A stretch of DNA of 64,000 nucleotides from Chaetorhynchus papuensis (taxonomy: Eukaryota > Chordata > Aves > Passeriformes > Rhipiduridae). Position numbers and translations under genes: made by a program. Positions 1-12,150 of this stretch are shown here, piece after piece (position 1 is the first letter of the stretch; each line of letters begins with the position of its first letter). The notes under the pieces are model-generated. The model saw only the letters and a program-made list of their open reading frames with translations. It made no database searches and was not told the origin of the DNA. Location of the stretch: NCBI GenBank assembly GCA_013396525.1, contig VWYX01001225.1:62001-126000 (forward strand), read 5' to 3'.

Positions 1-34
1 TTTCCCAAGCTCAGTGATTCTGGGATTCTGTGAG
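1..34 (+). mobile_element. Possible CR1 3' tip at window edge
   Basis: The first bases end in two imperfect copies of the terminal octamer (gattctgggattctgtga), as at the 3' end of a plus-strand CR1 LINE. The rest of the element would lie outside the window. The match is short, so chance is possible. Confidence 0.35.
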
Positions 35-1939
35 AAGACTGGCTTCCAGCACTGGATAGCATCCAGGAGCCACATGTGTGTATTTTAAGAAAGGGGTTGA
101 GCTCAGCATCACAAATTTAAAGGAAAGCGGGTGAGAATGAAGTTATGCTCTGAAAGGCCAAGTATGGCATAGGTAAATCCTCTTATTTTTAGCTTAATTT
201 TAAGCAAGAAGTGATCGGAATCTACCAAACTTCTGAGCTTTCCTAAGATTTTTTGTGGATCTCTATCCACATGTTTACTATTTTCCCCTTGCTTTCTGTT
301 TAGGGATTTTTTTCCTTTGTTTGTTTATTTTGCCTGTTTTTTATATGTTTTGGGGTTTGGGTTTGTTTGTTTGGGGAGTTTTTTGCTGGTTTACTTTTCT
401 GCTCAGTTTGGTTTTTGTCTTGATATTTTTTCTTCTTTTAGCAATTTCCATGAATTTATATAAACAAATCCCTGCTTCCTGTGATTTCCACCCCTAGTCA
501 TCACTTTCTGTTGTCTTCCTTTTAGTTAGATCCTTGCCATCAGCTTCCTTCCTGATTTCCTTTATTTCCTGTATTCTTCATTAGCACAGACTGGTCGTGG
601 TTTGCCACAATGGGAACTGAAGAACTCCAAATAAATCCCAATTTTCCCCATATCTTTACTAGGAACTAATACACAGCTAACAAGGCATCTTATGTTTTCC
701 AGGAACATCTGGAGGCAGTGCTTTAGATTAATTCAGTTTATTGTTTCAGCAGGTTTACAAGTTTGCAGAATTCCACAGATTTCCACAGCGCCCAGCAGGA
801 GCTGGGGATTGGTGGTGTTTGTGTGGATTGGCCTGTTCCCTGGTGATGGAGTGTGTGTAATCATCCTTTTCCAATATGCAAAAATTAGGAGCAAAAGCAG
901 CCCAATGCCTCCACTCTGCTATAATTGATGCTGGCTTTATGGATTATGTTTTCTTTACTGAGGACCTTCTCTCTGAGCAAATTTGACAAATGAAAACACT
1001 TACTGTGATTTTATTTCTCTGGCAATTTTCCGTGTTTTCTTCCACTAGCAATATCATATTTTTGTTTGTGAAAGGAAGAGTTATTGTTCATCCTCGTTAT
1101 TTGCCTCTTAGAGCCGAAGTAAAAATAACTGATATTGAGGGCACATTAAAATGGAAGCAGGTGGAAAAGAGCAGCTTCTAAAGAAAAAAAGCCGTGATCA
1201 GAGAAAGTTTTACAGACTTGCTTGTAGAAAACTACAGCAAGTTACTCCAGAAGATAAATAATGATTTAACTTGCTGGGATATTTGGCTTCTTAAAAATCT
1301 CGCTGGACATCTTAAAGAGATAAAACACACTTTTAAGAATTCCATTTATTTGTGTTTCTCTGGTAAGCACCAAGTCCAAGTTGTGCTGGAAATACAGAGC
1401 ACCAGGCAGCTCATTTTCCTGGGCATATTAAGCAGCTGAAGACATGGGATATATTGGAAAAGCCTGAGTGACAACCTCTGTTCCCCAGGCTCCCTCTCTG
1501 GAAGATCACTCAGCCCCCAACCCTCTTTTCCCGTCAATCTTTAGGAAGCGTGGTTCACATGTGGCCCTTGGGAGATGGGTAAGCAGCACCAGCAGGATTT
1601 ATTCTGTCCATGTGTTCTTTGGGAGAGAGCTGTGGTTTGTAGCTGAAGGTTTGGGTCTGGGACATGCTCCTTGTGGCCTTGCTGTTTGCTGGGGATGCAA
1701 CCAGAAGTATCTCATTTATTCCTTCTGGAAAGAAATGGGCTCGTCAAAGAGAATTGTCCATGGAATTGCCCACAATAAAGAGAAGAAATGCAGTGACTGC
1801 CTTTGCAAGATGACCTTCAGGACTTGCATTAATCTTTCAGCTCTGTGTGGCAAAGAAATATTCGTCAAAAAAGAGCTGCCATTCATCCAAATGGCATTTG
1901 GGCATCAAATGAGACTGTGGAGGTATCTGCAATATCCAC
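35..1939. other. Single-copy DNA, no gene recognised
   Basis: I see no exon or repeat family here. About 248-440 is low-complexity T/G-rich sequence with gtttgtttgttt-type runs, which gives a hydrophobic but meaningless open frame. About 690-930 and 1050-1330 are AT-rich single-copy DNA without repeats. An open frame of 279 codons (1468-2307, plus) begins here and continues antisense through the CR1 fragment at 1940. Its product has no domain I recognise, and I do not call it a gene. Confidence 0.5.
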
Positions 1940-2080
1940 AGAATCCCAGAATCCCAGACTGGTTTGAGTTGGAAGGGATCTTAAAGCTCATCCAGTGCCA
2001 CCCCCTGCCATGGGCAGGGACACCTCCCACTATCCCAGGTTGCTCCAAGCCCTGTCCAACCTGGCCTTGGACACTTCCAG
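1940..2080 (-). mobile_element. CR1 LINE fragment, 3' end
   Basis: Read on the minus strand this is the CR1 3' untranslated end. The plus strand shows gaatcccagaatcccagact (terminal octamers), then ggttggaa-like sequence, the ccatgggcagggacacc block and the ccaacctggccttggacac block. The copy is 5'-truncated and ends at the cttccag motif near 2080. It holds no coding part. Confidence 0.88.
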
Positions 2081-3490
2081 ATGCCCTCTCCTCTGCCTGG
2101 GCCACACAAACCAGTCTCGAGGTGTGCTCTGGCCCCACAGAAATCTCCAGGGGGTTTTGCACAACTCCCACCTTTTCAGGAATGTACAAAGCAATAAATT
2201 GGATTTTGGTTTTAAGGTTTTGGAAAAAAAAAAGAAGACAAAGAGACACAAAGCTTTTCAACCAGGGGCATGGCTCGGTGCCACGCATGGAAATGAACTG
2301 GAATTAGTCCCTTTTCTCTGCAAGTCTTGCAGGAAAGGTGCCTCCGGGTGCTCCTCACTGGGTAGGAATCCGGTATTTATGGGCAGATAAATGGGAGAGA
2401 TGTGTTTATACAAAAAGCAAAGAAGCTGAGAACTGGGATAACCACACTGCCCCAAAGGGAATGACTCGGACAATATTTATCTTTTTGTCAGAAGCTGAAG
2501 TGTCACTGCTAGATTTTGGTGAGAAGCAGAAGCGTTCCCACACCCCCACTCACAGAATCAACTGATGCTGATGTCATGAAATGTGGATGAAAAACATGAT
2601 TTTTTTTTAAGTCTAAGCTGTCTGCTGCAAAATCTGGTCTTATTTAGTCTTCCTTTCTTTTTCTTCCTTGTTTGTTTGTACAGTGTTTGAAATAGTCAAA
2701 CCTGGAAATTTCCATCACTCTCTTTCTGTAAATTAAAAACCTCATTACTAGCTTTTTAATTGAAAATTTTAACTTATTCTAACAGCATTTACAGTAAATA
2801 TGAAGATAAGCCTTGAAAAAGCATATTTGATCATTTCACTAGTGTGAAACAAAATTTATTTCTAAGCTTAGATTTTAATCCTGCAATGAAGAAGTAGTTT
2901 TAGTGACAAATTCAGATAGTGGCTCAGGCTCTGAAACATGATTTAAGGTGTGCTACAGCACAACAGGGCATCTTTAATTGTCACTCTCTAACACTCTGCT
3001 AAGAAAAGTGTGATTGATGTCCTTTAAATGTTTCGTAATTTTTTCTTTAAAAGAAAATAGATTCATTGGCGTTCACTGGGGCCCAAGTTCCTCCATTAAG
3101 TATATCTGGAGCTACTTGGAAATTTCTGCTGTAGTCACATCTCTTTTATATTCTCTTTTCTTTAACCTCATTAAGCAACCTTAAAGCCATGGGACCAGAC
3201 CTGGTGCTACTGACTCACGATTATCTCTTGAATTCGTTTTGTAACCCACACATGAACGAATCCACAGAAGAAGCAGCATTTTGTTAAAGAAAGACAAAGT
3301 AATTCCCTATTTCTTCTTTTCACGCTTTTCTGTTTGAAATCCCATTGAAATATTATTGCCAATGTTTTTACCTTCTCTGTGCTTTAAAACAATTTAAGAA
3401 GAAAGTCTAATTAAACCTAATGAAGGACATAAGCAAGAGAAAAGAAAGGACGACAACAATTCTTCTGTACTGTTAATAAAAGCATAATGC
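2081..3490. other. Single-copy AT-rich DNA, no gene recognised
   Basis: No exon, RNA gene or repeat is apparent. The stretch 2570-3470 is AT-rich with many TAAT/ATTA cores. Open frames are short and overlap one another in several frames, as expected of non-coding DNA. Confidence 0.5.
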
Positions 3491-3690
3491 AGGAATCCCT
3501 GTGAGGGTGGGGAGGCCCTGGCACAGGGTGCCCAGAGAAGCTGTGGCTGCCCCTGGATCCCTGGGATTGTCCAAGGCCAGGCTGGATGGGGCTTGGAGCA
3601 ACCTGGGATGGTGGAAGCTGTCCCTGCCCATGGCAGGGGGTGGAATTAAAAGATTTAAGGTCTCTTCCAACTCAGGCTGTTCTATGATTC
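3491..3690 (+). mobile_element. CR1 LINE fragment, 3' end
   Basis: Plus-strand CR1 3' end. In order it shows gtgagggtggggaggccctg, the gagaagctgtggctgcccc block, ccaaggccaggctggatgg, ccctgcccatggcaggg, and the end ttctatgattc. It is 5'-truncated and has no ORF2 sequence. Confidence 0.92.
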
Positions 3691-6600
3691 CTCTTTAGTT
3701 CCTATTAATTATAATGAAATAAATTTCTATTTAAGTGAAATTACCTTTCCAAGTGTGTTTTTCTGGATTTTTTCCTTTTTTTTTTTTAATCTCAAAGTAC
3801 TTCATAGGAAACAAAACAATCTCCTTAGCATCTATAAACTGGCACATATGGGGGGATTTAACAGCTTTGGAAGGATTGTTTGTGAGGGTGAGTGCATGAA
3901 GCTGTTGTCTCTCTCTGTGCTGTGAACATTGGGATGGCTCTGGAGTCAGAGCAGGAAGGATGTGAAAAGCTGTGGGGATATTTGTTGATAAATTTGCAGG
4001 AGTTGCAGTTGGCTGTACTGCTTCCCTCCCCCACACCCTTCACTGCAAATTCAGCACTGAGTGACTGACTCTCCCACCCACCCCCTGTCAAAAACCCTCT
4101 GAGTGCTTGGTTAGATAAACATAATGTCTGAATTTTCTCTTGTAGCTCTTGCCAGGGTGTCTAAATTCACACAGCACCAAAATTTCTCCAAGCTCTAAAG
4201 GTAGAGCTTGTGTTACAAAATCATCCTCTCCAGATTAGCGAGGTTATTTCAAAACTTTGAAAAAAATAATAAAAAAGCTCAGTGACTAATGCTTCTATTA
4301 GCCAAATACACAAAGCAAAGTATGTCTTAAGTTGTGTGCTTTGCTGGAAATTCCAAAAGTGATGGTTCTCCTGGGGCCTGTATAATTCATACAGCACTTT
4401 AACCTGTGATTAATTACAAAGGCAGCAGAAGCTTTGCTCCTTCCCACTTGTGCTTTCATCAACACTGAAAATCCTAAAGTAAATCTGGGCTAGGCTCTAA
4501 GGGACCCAAGTGACTTGCTGGGCTGATTAAAAACCAGCCATCCTTCTGAGCCTTGGAACAGCACCAGGGAAAACCGGGATCCCTGGGATGGAAACATCTA
4601 CCAGAGACCAGCGCTGGAGAGAGCAACTTTTTTGTTGTGGTGGGAAAAGTGACACTGAAAGAGCAAGAAAAGGGCTCAGCACAAGTGCAAAGCTGATGTG
4701 TGGGAGAACAGGTAGGACTTTGGGATGTGGGAATAGTGTTTTTTATGGGGGTTTGTGAACTTGCGATATGCTCTGGGGGTGGAGAGAGGCAAATGGTGGT
4801 AATGCCATGGGAGCACCAGCTTCAGCTGAGCCATTGCAGGGTGAATCACAAACTGGGGAGTTTGGCCATGCGAAAAAAGCCTCTTGGCTGATGCTATTTG
4901 ATGTGCAAAACTTCCTGGCTGAAGGTGAATGATCTGTGAGCAGGGGGTTGCTCTCACTTGCAGCCTAGAAATAAATTTTCCACAGAAAACCCAGCATCAT
5001 TATTTGAATTTCTCCACCAGGTAATACTCTGCTATTTTTGTGTTTATTTGTGTTCCAGAGGCTCTCACAAAGCTTCGAGGTTATTAGAATAAAGTGAGAT
5101 GAAAGGGTAAGATAAAGAGGGGAGCAGCAAAGTTTCATTCTAGATTTTGGTTTGGTTTGAGCCACTTTTGTTTTTGTCAACCTCTTTCAGCCAGAAGCTG
5201 GGTCAGCCTTGCACGGTGGAATGGTTTTCTGCACATCACGAAAGTGGCTCCCTGCCTGGGCTTTGCTGTGTCTGTAGCTCAGGAACAGAAGAGAAAGGAA
5301 GTGGGAACACAAGATTCATCTTCTTGTGAATGGAGAGAGGACACATCCCAGTGCTTTGACTGAAAAGGAAAATATGGGTTTGTGGAAGGCAGCCAAGCTC
5401 TTCTTGGGAGAGCTGGGAAAAGCGATCAAGAATACTTCTGGGAGCCACAATTCTCTGAAATGTGTCTCACCCAACAGAGGATGTATTTGTGAAGGATTAG
5501 GATCACTGAGACCACACAAAAAGCTGTTTGCCATTACTTCCCCATCCCCAATTTCTCCTCCTCATGGATTCTACAAACTTCACTGCTCTGAGCAAGACGA
5601 GAGCAGTGGGAGTGGAGAACTATAAAAGTTGTACTTTGGGGCTTGTTGCTGTCACTGTGGTGGTGGCACTGCCCCAGCTGTCGCTCCCTCCCTGGTCCTG
5701 CACCTGCCCTGGGGCACAGCCGGGCACTTCTCCCTCCTCTCAGAGATATTCAGGGAGCTGCAAAAGGAAGTGAGACAACCCACATGAGCAAAATAAATCA
5801 TAGAAACAAGGAAGTAAATGGTTCTGCCTTTCAGTTTTTGGAAATGCACGAGGAGAGGCAGCAGCTGGAGCTGAGCAGGGGAAGGACAGAGCTGTAATCA
5901 AGATGCTCATTTTTTAGCAAGCCCCAGATGCAGATCAAGAAATGCAAAGTTTGTGCTGACGAGGAGACAAGGGCCTCAGTTCTCATCCAGCAAAGGGTAA
6001 ATTAAAAAATAATTATGGAGAACAGCAATTTCTCTCAAAGTGTTCAATGCCTTGCATATTTACCCCCAGAGTTATTTTCTTTCTGTAGATGAAATAGAAA
6101 GGTCTGGGAGTTGGTCTGGGGGTATTTAATGCCTGTTTGTTTGTCTAACAGCCCTACTGTGCCCACAGGCCATGACCCCTCCGGCTGGCAAGCGTGAACT
6201 GGTCTGGAAGGGGAGTTTTCCAGGTGGTGTGGCTTAGGAGAGGTTGGAAGAGGCTAAGCAAACTTGTAAATGAGTGGAACTCCCAGGCGAGGAAACTCAG
6301 AAACAGCAAAGACAGATTTTGCTCGTTTGGTATTTCCATGGATTGAGAGAATCCGGTTTTGGGGGAATGGATGTGAGCAATGTTTGCACACCTAAGTGAA
6401 TACTGAACACGTTTCTCAGGCTTGTCCTAGAAATATCCAAGCAGCCCCACTGCTGAATCATGGGCTCAGTTCAGAGTAAGCGTGAAATCTGCAAAGAAAT
6501 CTGGGGGTCTTTTGTCTGTGGCACTTGGGACAACCTCACATGAAATCTTGATGTCTCCCCTAGGTGATCTATTCTTTGTTTGTCCTAACCAGTAACTGAG

Positions 6601-9335
6601 ATAGGTATATAAAGAGCATGGATTTAAGGAGAAAGTGCAGGTTCTTGGCCAGTTAAGTGGTTTTTATTTTATATTTCCATTGCACCATACATTGCAGCAA
6701 AGGCTGCTCTTCAATATATCATGGGAACGCGTAGAAAATATGAATAGCTTGGCTCATAGATTTGAAAGCACACAGAAAGCACTGGATCGTTCCGTATGTG
6801 CTCCCAGCTCCTCTTTGAAATTATCCTTGGCATAAAACATGTATTTACATTCAGATCAGAAGTATCCACAAGAGGCATGCAGCTGTGGAATGTGTTACAT
6901 ATTGTAATTATAAAGATATATTTTTTCCCTTTTCCTGGGAATAGATTCTGGTATTGATTTGTTCGCACTTCTGCTCACCTCTGCCGAGGCAGTGGGGAGA
7001 AGGTGGATTTTATGGGAAACAACGTTAATTGCCTTATCTCTGGGGAAGAAATACAGTCATTGAAAACCTCACTTACAACTGGGTAACAATTCCTCCAAAC
7101 AGACTTGGAATAATGATCCAAGCCACGTTCTTTCTTAATTAAGACTATGGTTATAGATGGTTACTGGGACACTTGGAAGGTCTGGGGAGAAGAGAAAGCC
7201 TGGAAAGTTAAAGGGGAAAAGATATAATGTCGAGAACACATTTTTTAAATCAAATGAAAGCTGTAGCTTCTCTAAATTGTTTTGAGGACAGGAGTTTTCC
7301 AGCAGATTCAAAGCCATCTGATAAGAGGAAACCTGGACAAAAGCTTGAGTTTTACTTTTAGTCCTTCAAAAAAAGAGCCAACAAAGAGTTGAAAGACCAA
7401 AAAAGAACCATCTCAATCCCCAGACCCCACAAAGAGGTCTTTGTGGAACATTCTGACCCTCAGGCTTGGCTCTTGTTTTCCTGGACATCAATGGAGACAA
7501 ACTCCACCAGAATAAGCAGATGAGGCCAGGGAGGCACACGAGGTGTGTCACTCCAGGATTAGCTGCATGAGCAGAGAGGATTTGCAGGCTTTGAACCTTC
7601 TTTTCACCTCTCCTAGAGGCAGTGTCCCAAAATTGCTCACGGGCTGGATTGCTTTGGAGGTGCTGCTTTGAAAAGCAGTAATGGGTGTGAAGAATTATTA
7701 TGTTGGCTGTTTTTCTTGAGCTGCAGGGCTTTTTTAGTCCTGAAATATGAGAGCCTCCAAAATTACTGCAGCAGTATGGATATTGTTGCTAGAAAGTTGT
7801 CCGTGGTTGATATAACCCTGCTATTCCAGTTTGTTTTAAGAATGGTTACAGTACGCCCATTTCAAAAAAAAAATAGAGGCAAGGAAAAACAAACCCTGTG
7901 TTGCAGAGAGCATTGCATCAGATAAATAGATCCATTTTCTTGGCAGAACAACAACATTTTTCCTTCTTTGATATGGGGCAAATGGAACTGCTGAGCTGTG
8001 TTCTCCGCTGAGATTAGAGACGTATTTGGAGCCCAGAGCTCCCCTCTATCACAAGTTAATATTAACAAAGCCACAAAAGCCTCTCTGCTTTAAGCACTGC
8101 TAGTACTGCTATTAAAGAGTGTTTCTACCTGAAAGGAGAACATGAATGGCTCTGGCTTTTCATCCACAAAGAAATGTGTTCAGCTCCTTTGCTGAAACGC
8201 TTCGATTCACGATGCTGCCGTGGTTTAGATGAAGACAGCACAAAGGTTCTCTCTCTTATACCCCCAAGAGGAACATCTTCTCTCTCAACTTCCCTCTTAT
8301 CTCAGCATCAACCCAAGCCAAGTGTTCTTCCTTTCCCCATTTTGGGTTTTCCAGGATTTTTTTTTCTCCCCTTTTTTTTTTCTTTCCCCCCTTGCAATTA
8401 TCGTAGGAACCTTTTGGCCCAGATGGTCTAGCCTTGCATGAAAATTAGATTTTAATTAATCTCTCACAAAAATTTCTGCCTCGTGTGGATGATGTCACGT
8501 TCCCATTATCTAACCCTTAATAACTGATTATAGCCTAATTGAATGTACTAGAGGAAAAACGACAGGATGTCAGGATATAAAGTTCATTAAGGAAAATCAA
8601 TTTGCAAGGCTTTAAATTGCATTAAGGGCTACCCTTTAAATCATCTAATGTATTTCTTCCTGGTTTGGGAAGGTAAATAGGCACATTGTGGAGAAATATG
8701 TGCAAGGAGAAGTGGTAGGTTTTGTGGGTAAATTAAATTGCAAATGACTGAAGATCAGACAACAATTCCATTATCAATGACAAGCTGCCAAGGTACTCAA
8801 AGAAATACTTTGCCAAGTGCCTTGTGTTTTCTATTTCTTTGCCATTTAGAAATAGATAAATCTTGCTTGGAGGCTGGACCGGGATCTCTCTCATTTTATT
8901 AAAAAAGCCAACCAAGAAGGGTTAATGAATACCAACTCCATTACTTGCTCTCCAGGATGGATTTGGCAGCTCCTTTCCATGTCAGACCGGATGTTTTCAT
9001 CTTTTTCAAGTCTATAAACAGTGGAAGCTGCTTAGAGTCATATTCCTGGCACCAGCAGCAGCTGGATGCATTTCAATTCGTGTCTTTTGTGCTCTGGAGA
9101 GAATTCATACCTTCGTGAATTGTTTAATAAAAGCAGGCAGCAGGAGAGAACCTCACCTTGGCAGGCAGCTCCTGGGGCTTGATTGAGGTTGTGGTGACAC
9201 GCTGGTGACAGCTGATGTCCCATGGAACTGGGACACAACACACACGGAGCTGTTCACATCAGGGGCTCAGGGTACCTGCACCTGCTCCTGGCCTCCTGGG
9301 TGCCCAGGGGAGGGAAATTTGGAGCAGTTCCAAGA
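3691..9335. other. Long single-copy stretch, no gene recognised
   Basis: This is the longest stretch without a recognised repeat. It contains simple poly-T/poly-A runs (3776-3790, 4258-4276, 7861-7871) and a pyrimidine-rich block at about 8250-8400. An AT-rich, repeat-free block at about 8440-8700 has several taattaa/attaa motifs and could be a conserved non-coding element. All open frames are under 110 codons and carry no recognisable domain. Confidence 0.5.
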
Positions 9336-9377
9336 GGGAAGGTAAGGATGATGGCTGGACTCTGAGGGGTGGGATAT
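9336..9377. repeat. Minisatellite, first unit
   Basis: First unit of a minisatellite of about 40 bp (core ggatgatggctggactctga, followed by a G-rich spacer). The array continues at 9772 after an LTR insertion, so the two parts were once contiguous. Confidence 0.8.
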
Positions 9378-9382
9378 GTAAG
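9378..9382. other. Target-site duplication, left copy
   Basis: The pentamer GTAAG directly precedes the LTR-like insertion and recurs directly after it at 9772-9776. A 5-bp duplication is usual for ERVL-type and some other LTR elements. Confidence 0.65.
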
Positions 9383-9771
9383 TGCAGTATTCACGCTGGG
9401 GCGTTGACTTCACACATGATGGAGAAGTGCAAAGACCTTTATTGCACAGTAACCATTCTCTAAATAGTAGACCACAAACAGGATATAACCTCATATAAAC
9501 AGGAAAGATGCTTCCCAGAGTGTCCCCCAGTCACCTGGAGTATTGCCTAGATATTCCCTATTATGGTAATAGGTAAACAATACCCTATAAGGTCACAAAC
9601 CACAATCTTCCCACACAATTGGTCAAGAAGGCCATAAACCCATAATTCCCTTTTCCAGCCCATCTCAGGTGACCTGGATGTGTTTCCATGGTTACCTCTG
9701 GGCCTAGGGAAGAGGCCTATTCTAGGCCTTCCAGGCCTGCTCTTCTATAACACCCATGGTGTAACACTACA
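9383..9771 (-). mobile_element. Solo LTR of an endogenous retrovirus
   Basis: This 389-bp insertion splits a minisatellite. Its ends are TG...CA with short imperfect inverted repeats (TGCAGTA on the plus strand against TGTAGTG on the minus strand), flanked by the direct repeat GTAAG. Read on the minus strand there is a TATA-like motif (about 9493-9499) followed some 55 bases later by AATAAA (9443-9438), the order expected for U3, R and U5. No gag, pol or env sequence adjoins it, so it is a solo LTR left by recombination between two LTRs. The 5-bp duplication favours an ERVL-like class. The family name is not known to me. Confidence 0.75.
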
Positions 9772-9890
9772 GTAAGGATGATGGATGATGGCTGGACTCT
9801 GAGGGGTGGGGAAGGAAGGTAGGGATGATAACTGGAGTCTGGGAAGTGGGGAAGGAAGATGAGGATGATAACTGGACCCTGAAGTACGGA
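9772..9890. repeat. Minisatellite, remaining three units
   Basis: Continuation of the array from 9336: units start near 9772, 9809 and 9849, with cores ggatgatggctggactctga, gggatgataactggagtctg and ggatgataactggaccctga. Units are about 40 bp and diverged from one another. The first bases, GTAAG, are the right copy of the LTR target duplication. Confidence 0.8.
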
Positions 9891-11949
9891 CCAGCCTTTG
9901 CTACCTTTCATGTACTGGTGTGGCCTGGCTGGTACTGGACCATCCCTTGCTCTCTGCATGACCTCTGTGCTTTAGCACCAGGCAAAAATGGGTTTGTTCA
10001 GAACCTAAATAGAGTTATAGGAAAAGCCCACAGAATTACAAGGTAAATTCACCAGGATTCTATTCTGGGACAGAAGCTTTTCTCTCCAGCACCCAGGTTT
10101 CTTCTTGCTGCTGTTTTGGGCTGGATTTGGGGATCATAACAAGGGCTGGTCCATCTATGCCCCGTCTCCTCTGGCCTTTGGCATCCTCACATTCCCAGCA
10201 CTGACAAAGGCCCCCACTCCGGTCCCTGATTTCTTTCCAGGCCAGGGGCAGAAAATCTCCTCTTTTGTTGACTGCAAAGGTACACGAAGAGATATGTCCC
10301 CAAAATAAATCCAGCATCAAGGACCTGAGCCAGTCTCCTTCTCCTCCTGGAATTCTTTGCCAAGATCCAACTGCTCACCAGAATTCCATAGTCTTGCTTG
10401 GCCTCAGTGGGATGAGGAACTCAGATATCTCAGTATGCAAAAGCAGCCTCCTGTTTATTGTGATCCTCAGGAAAGATAATTAATTAGGACTTCAAAGGAA
10501 GGAGGTGGCATGTGGAGCATAAGCTCTAAGTCATATTTTGTCACCTCCCCAGAAGTTGTTTAAAGAGGGGCGAATTGGTACAGTGTGTCTTCCTCTTTGA
10601 GAGGGTTTGTACCGAGGTTTTTAATTACTTTGGAGATTTCTTAAATGTAATTTTGTATGATGGCATCTGGTACAAACTGGATGCCTCTCTTTGATCTGCT
10701 GGGGAAGAGAGGGTGACAGTTTTCTTCAAATGAAGAGTCACATCAGCAGAAAAACAGAGAGGGAATTAACATATTGGAGCATCACTTTTCTTGTAATCAT
10801 CACCCTATTAAATATGGAGGGGAGGATTTTGAAAATCAAGTTTGCATTTTGAACAACGTTACTGGGGCTGAGTTGCCCTCATTAGCTATTTTGTATTAAA
10901 TTTGATAAAAAACCTGATGCTGACAAGCACTGGAAATGCTTTTTCTAATCCTGTTTTTAATCATTTTAGATCACCTACTAAATATCTTTTAATATTTTAA
11001 TGGGTCTCTCATTCATAGTAAAAAGAGGTGAATAAATTGAATGGAGAAAATAAAAATGCAAAAATCTTCTCAGGCTTTTGCTCCTCATAATGGTACCAGA
11101 ATGAAATTTATGGTGCATCTGTGTTTTGCTTTACTTTCAATTTGCAACCATATTTTTGCATATTTGATGTGACTGGAAAAGTATGTTGCATATTTTTGCG
11201 ATGAATTTGCATTCCAGGTACTAAATTTTGGGCAGTTTTCTTCTAAATTTCACACAACTCTAAGGCCATTTAGGGCTCTTTTTTTTTGCAGGATTTTATG
11301 ACATTCCTAGTGTCTTCTCTGAGTGTAAATAAGATGCATCCAAATATACAGATGCTGACTTTTATGCCTTATCATCCCACAGATGAACTCCCAGTGAGCA
11401 TTTTCAATCTGAATAGGTTCCATTTTGTTGGCTTTATTTGCAAACCTACATATTTGGGAATGTTAAAGAGGGAGAAGGTACATTTTATAATTCTTTTTGT
11501 TTATCGTGAAAACAGATAAAAATTCCTACAAATACTCATTGAAGTCTTTCTTCATTGAAGGTTTTTATTCCTAAGGGATATAATATCTATGTTAGGTGTG
11601 CCCAAAGCATCAGGTTCATTTTTTCCAGGGGATTCACTAAATCCTTTCTTTTAGGAGAAAGTTGCTGCTGGAGGGATCCTGTTTTTTCCAGGCACTGATT
11701 CCATCCAAGATATCCGGAGAGAAAGGTAAAACCAACGTCCTTGTATTGACAACTCTTCTCTCAGATGGTTGAAGGGGGGCTTTGAATATGGTTACTCTGC
11801 TTAATTATGATTTTTTTAATGTTCTTTAATTGATGATTCGGTGTGCTGCAGCATCTCCATCAGAAATGCCATCGAATCTGGGGCAAAGCTCTTTGGCCAA
11901 CAATCTTGGTCTGTGCCATGCACTGGGGCCTTGGCAGCTCATATCAGTG
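9891..11949. other. Single-copy DNA, no gene recognised
   Basis: No exon or repeat family seen. The part from about 10780 to 11240 is very AT-rich and repeat-free. It contains several octamer-like motifs (for example ttgcatattt and atttgcat between 11141 and 11220), so it is a candidate regulatory block. Open frames are at most about 90 codons. Confidence 0.5.
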
Positions 11950-12150
11950 AGTCAGGGAATCACTAAGGTTGGAAAAGACCTTGAGATCTTCGAGTCCAAC
12001 CTCTGCCCAAATTCCCCATGCCCCCAGTAACCCACAGCACTAAGTGACATCTCTATGGGCACTTTCAGGCTCGCGGGGACTCCACCACTGCCCTGGGAGG
12101 GTTGAAAACCCTTTGAGTGAAGAAATAGCTTCTATTTTGTTCCAAGAGCT
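11950..12150 (-). mobile_element. CR1 LINE fragment, divergent lineage
   Basis: Minus-strand CR1 3' end of a lineage different from most copies here. The plus strand shows a caatcacta-like tail region, ggttggaaaagaccttgaga, then cgagtccaacctctgccc, a gactccaccactgccctggg block and ccctttgagtgaagaaat. The divergence suggests an older insertion. Confidence 0.8.

Noticed and set aside
255..497. Hydrophobic 80-residue membrane-like protein
   Set aside because: It is a translation of T-rich low-complexity DNA, which always yields Phe/Leu/Val-rich sequence.
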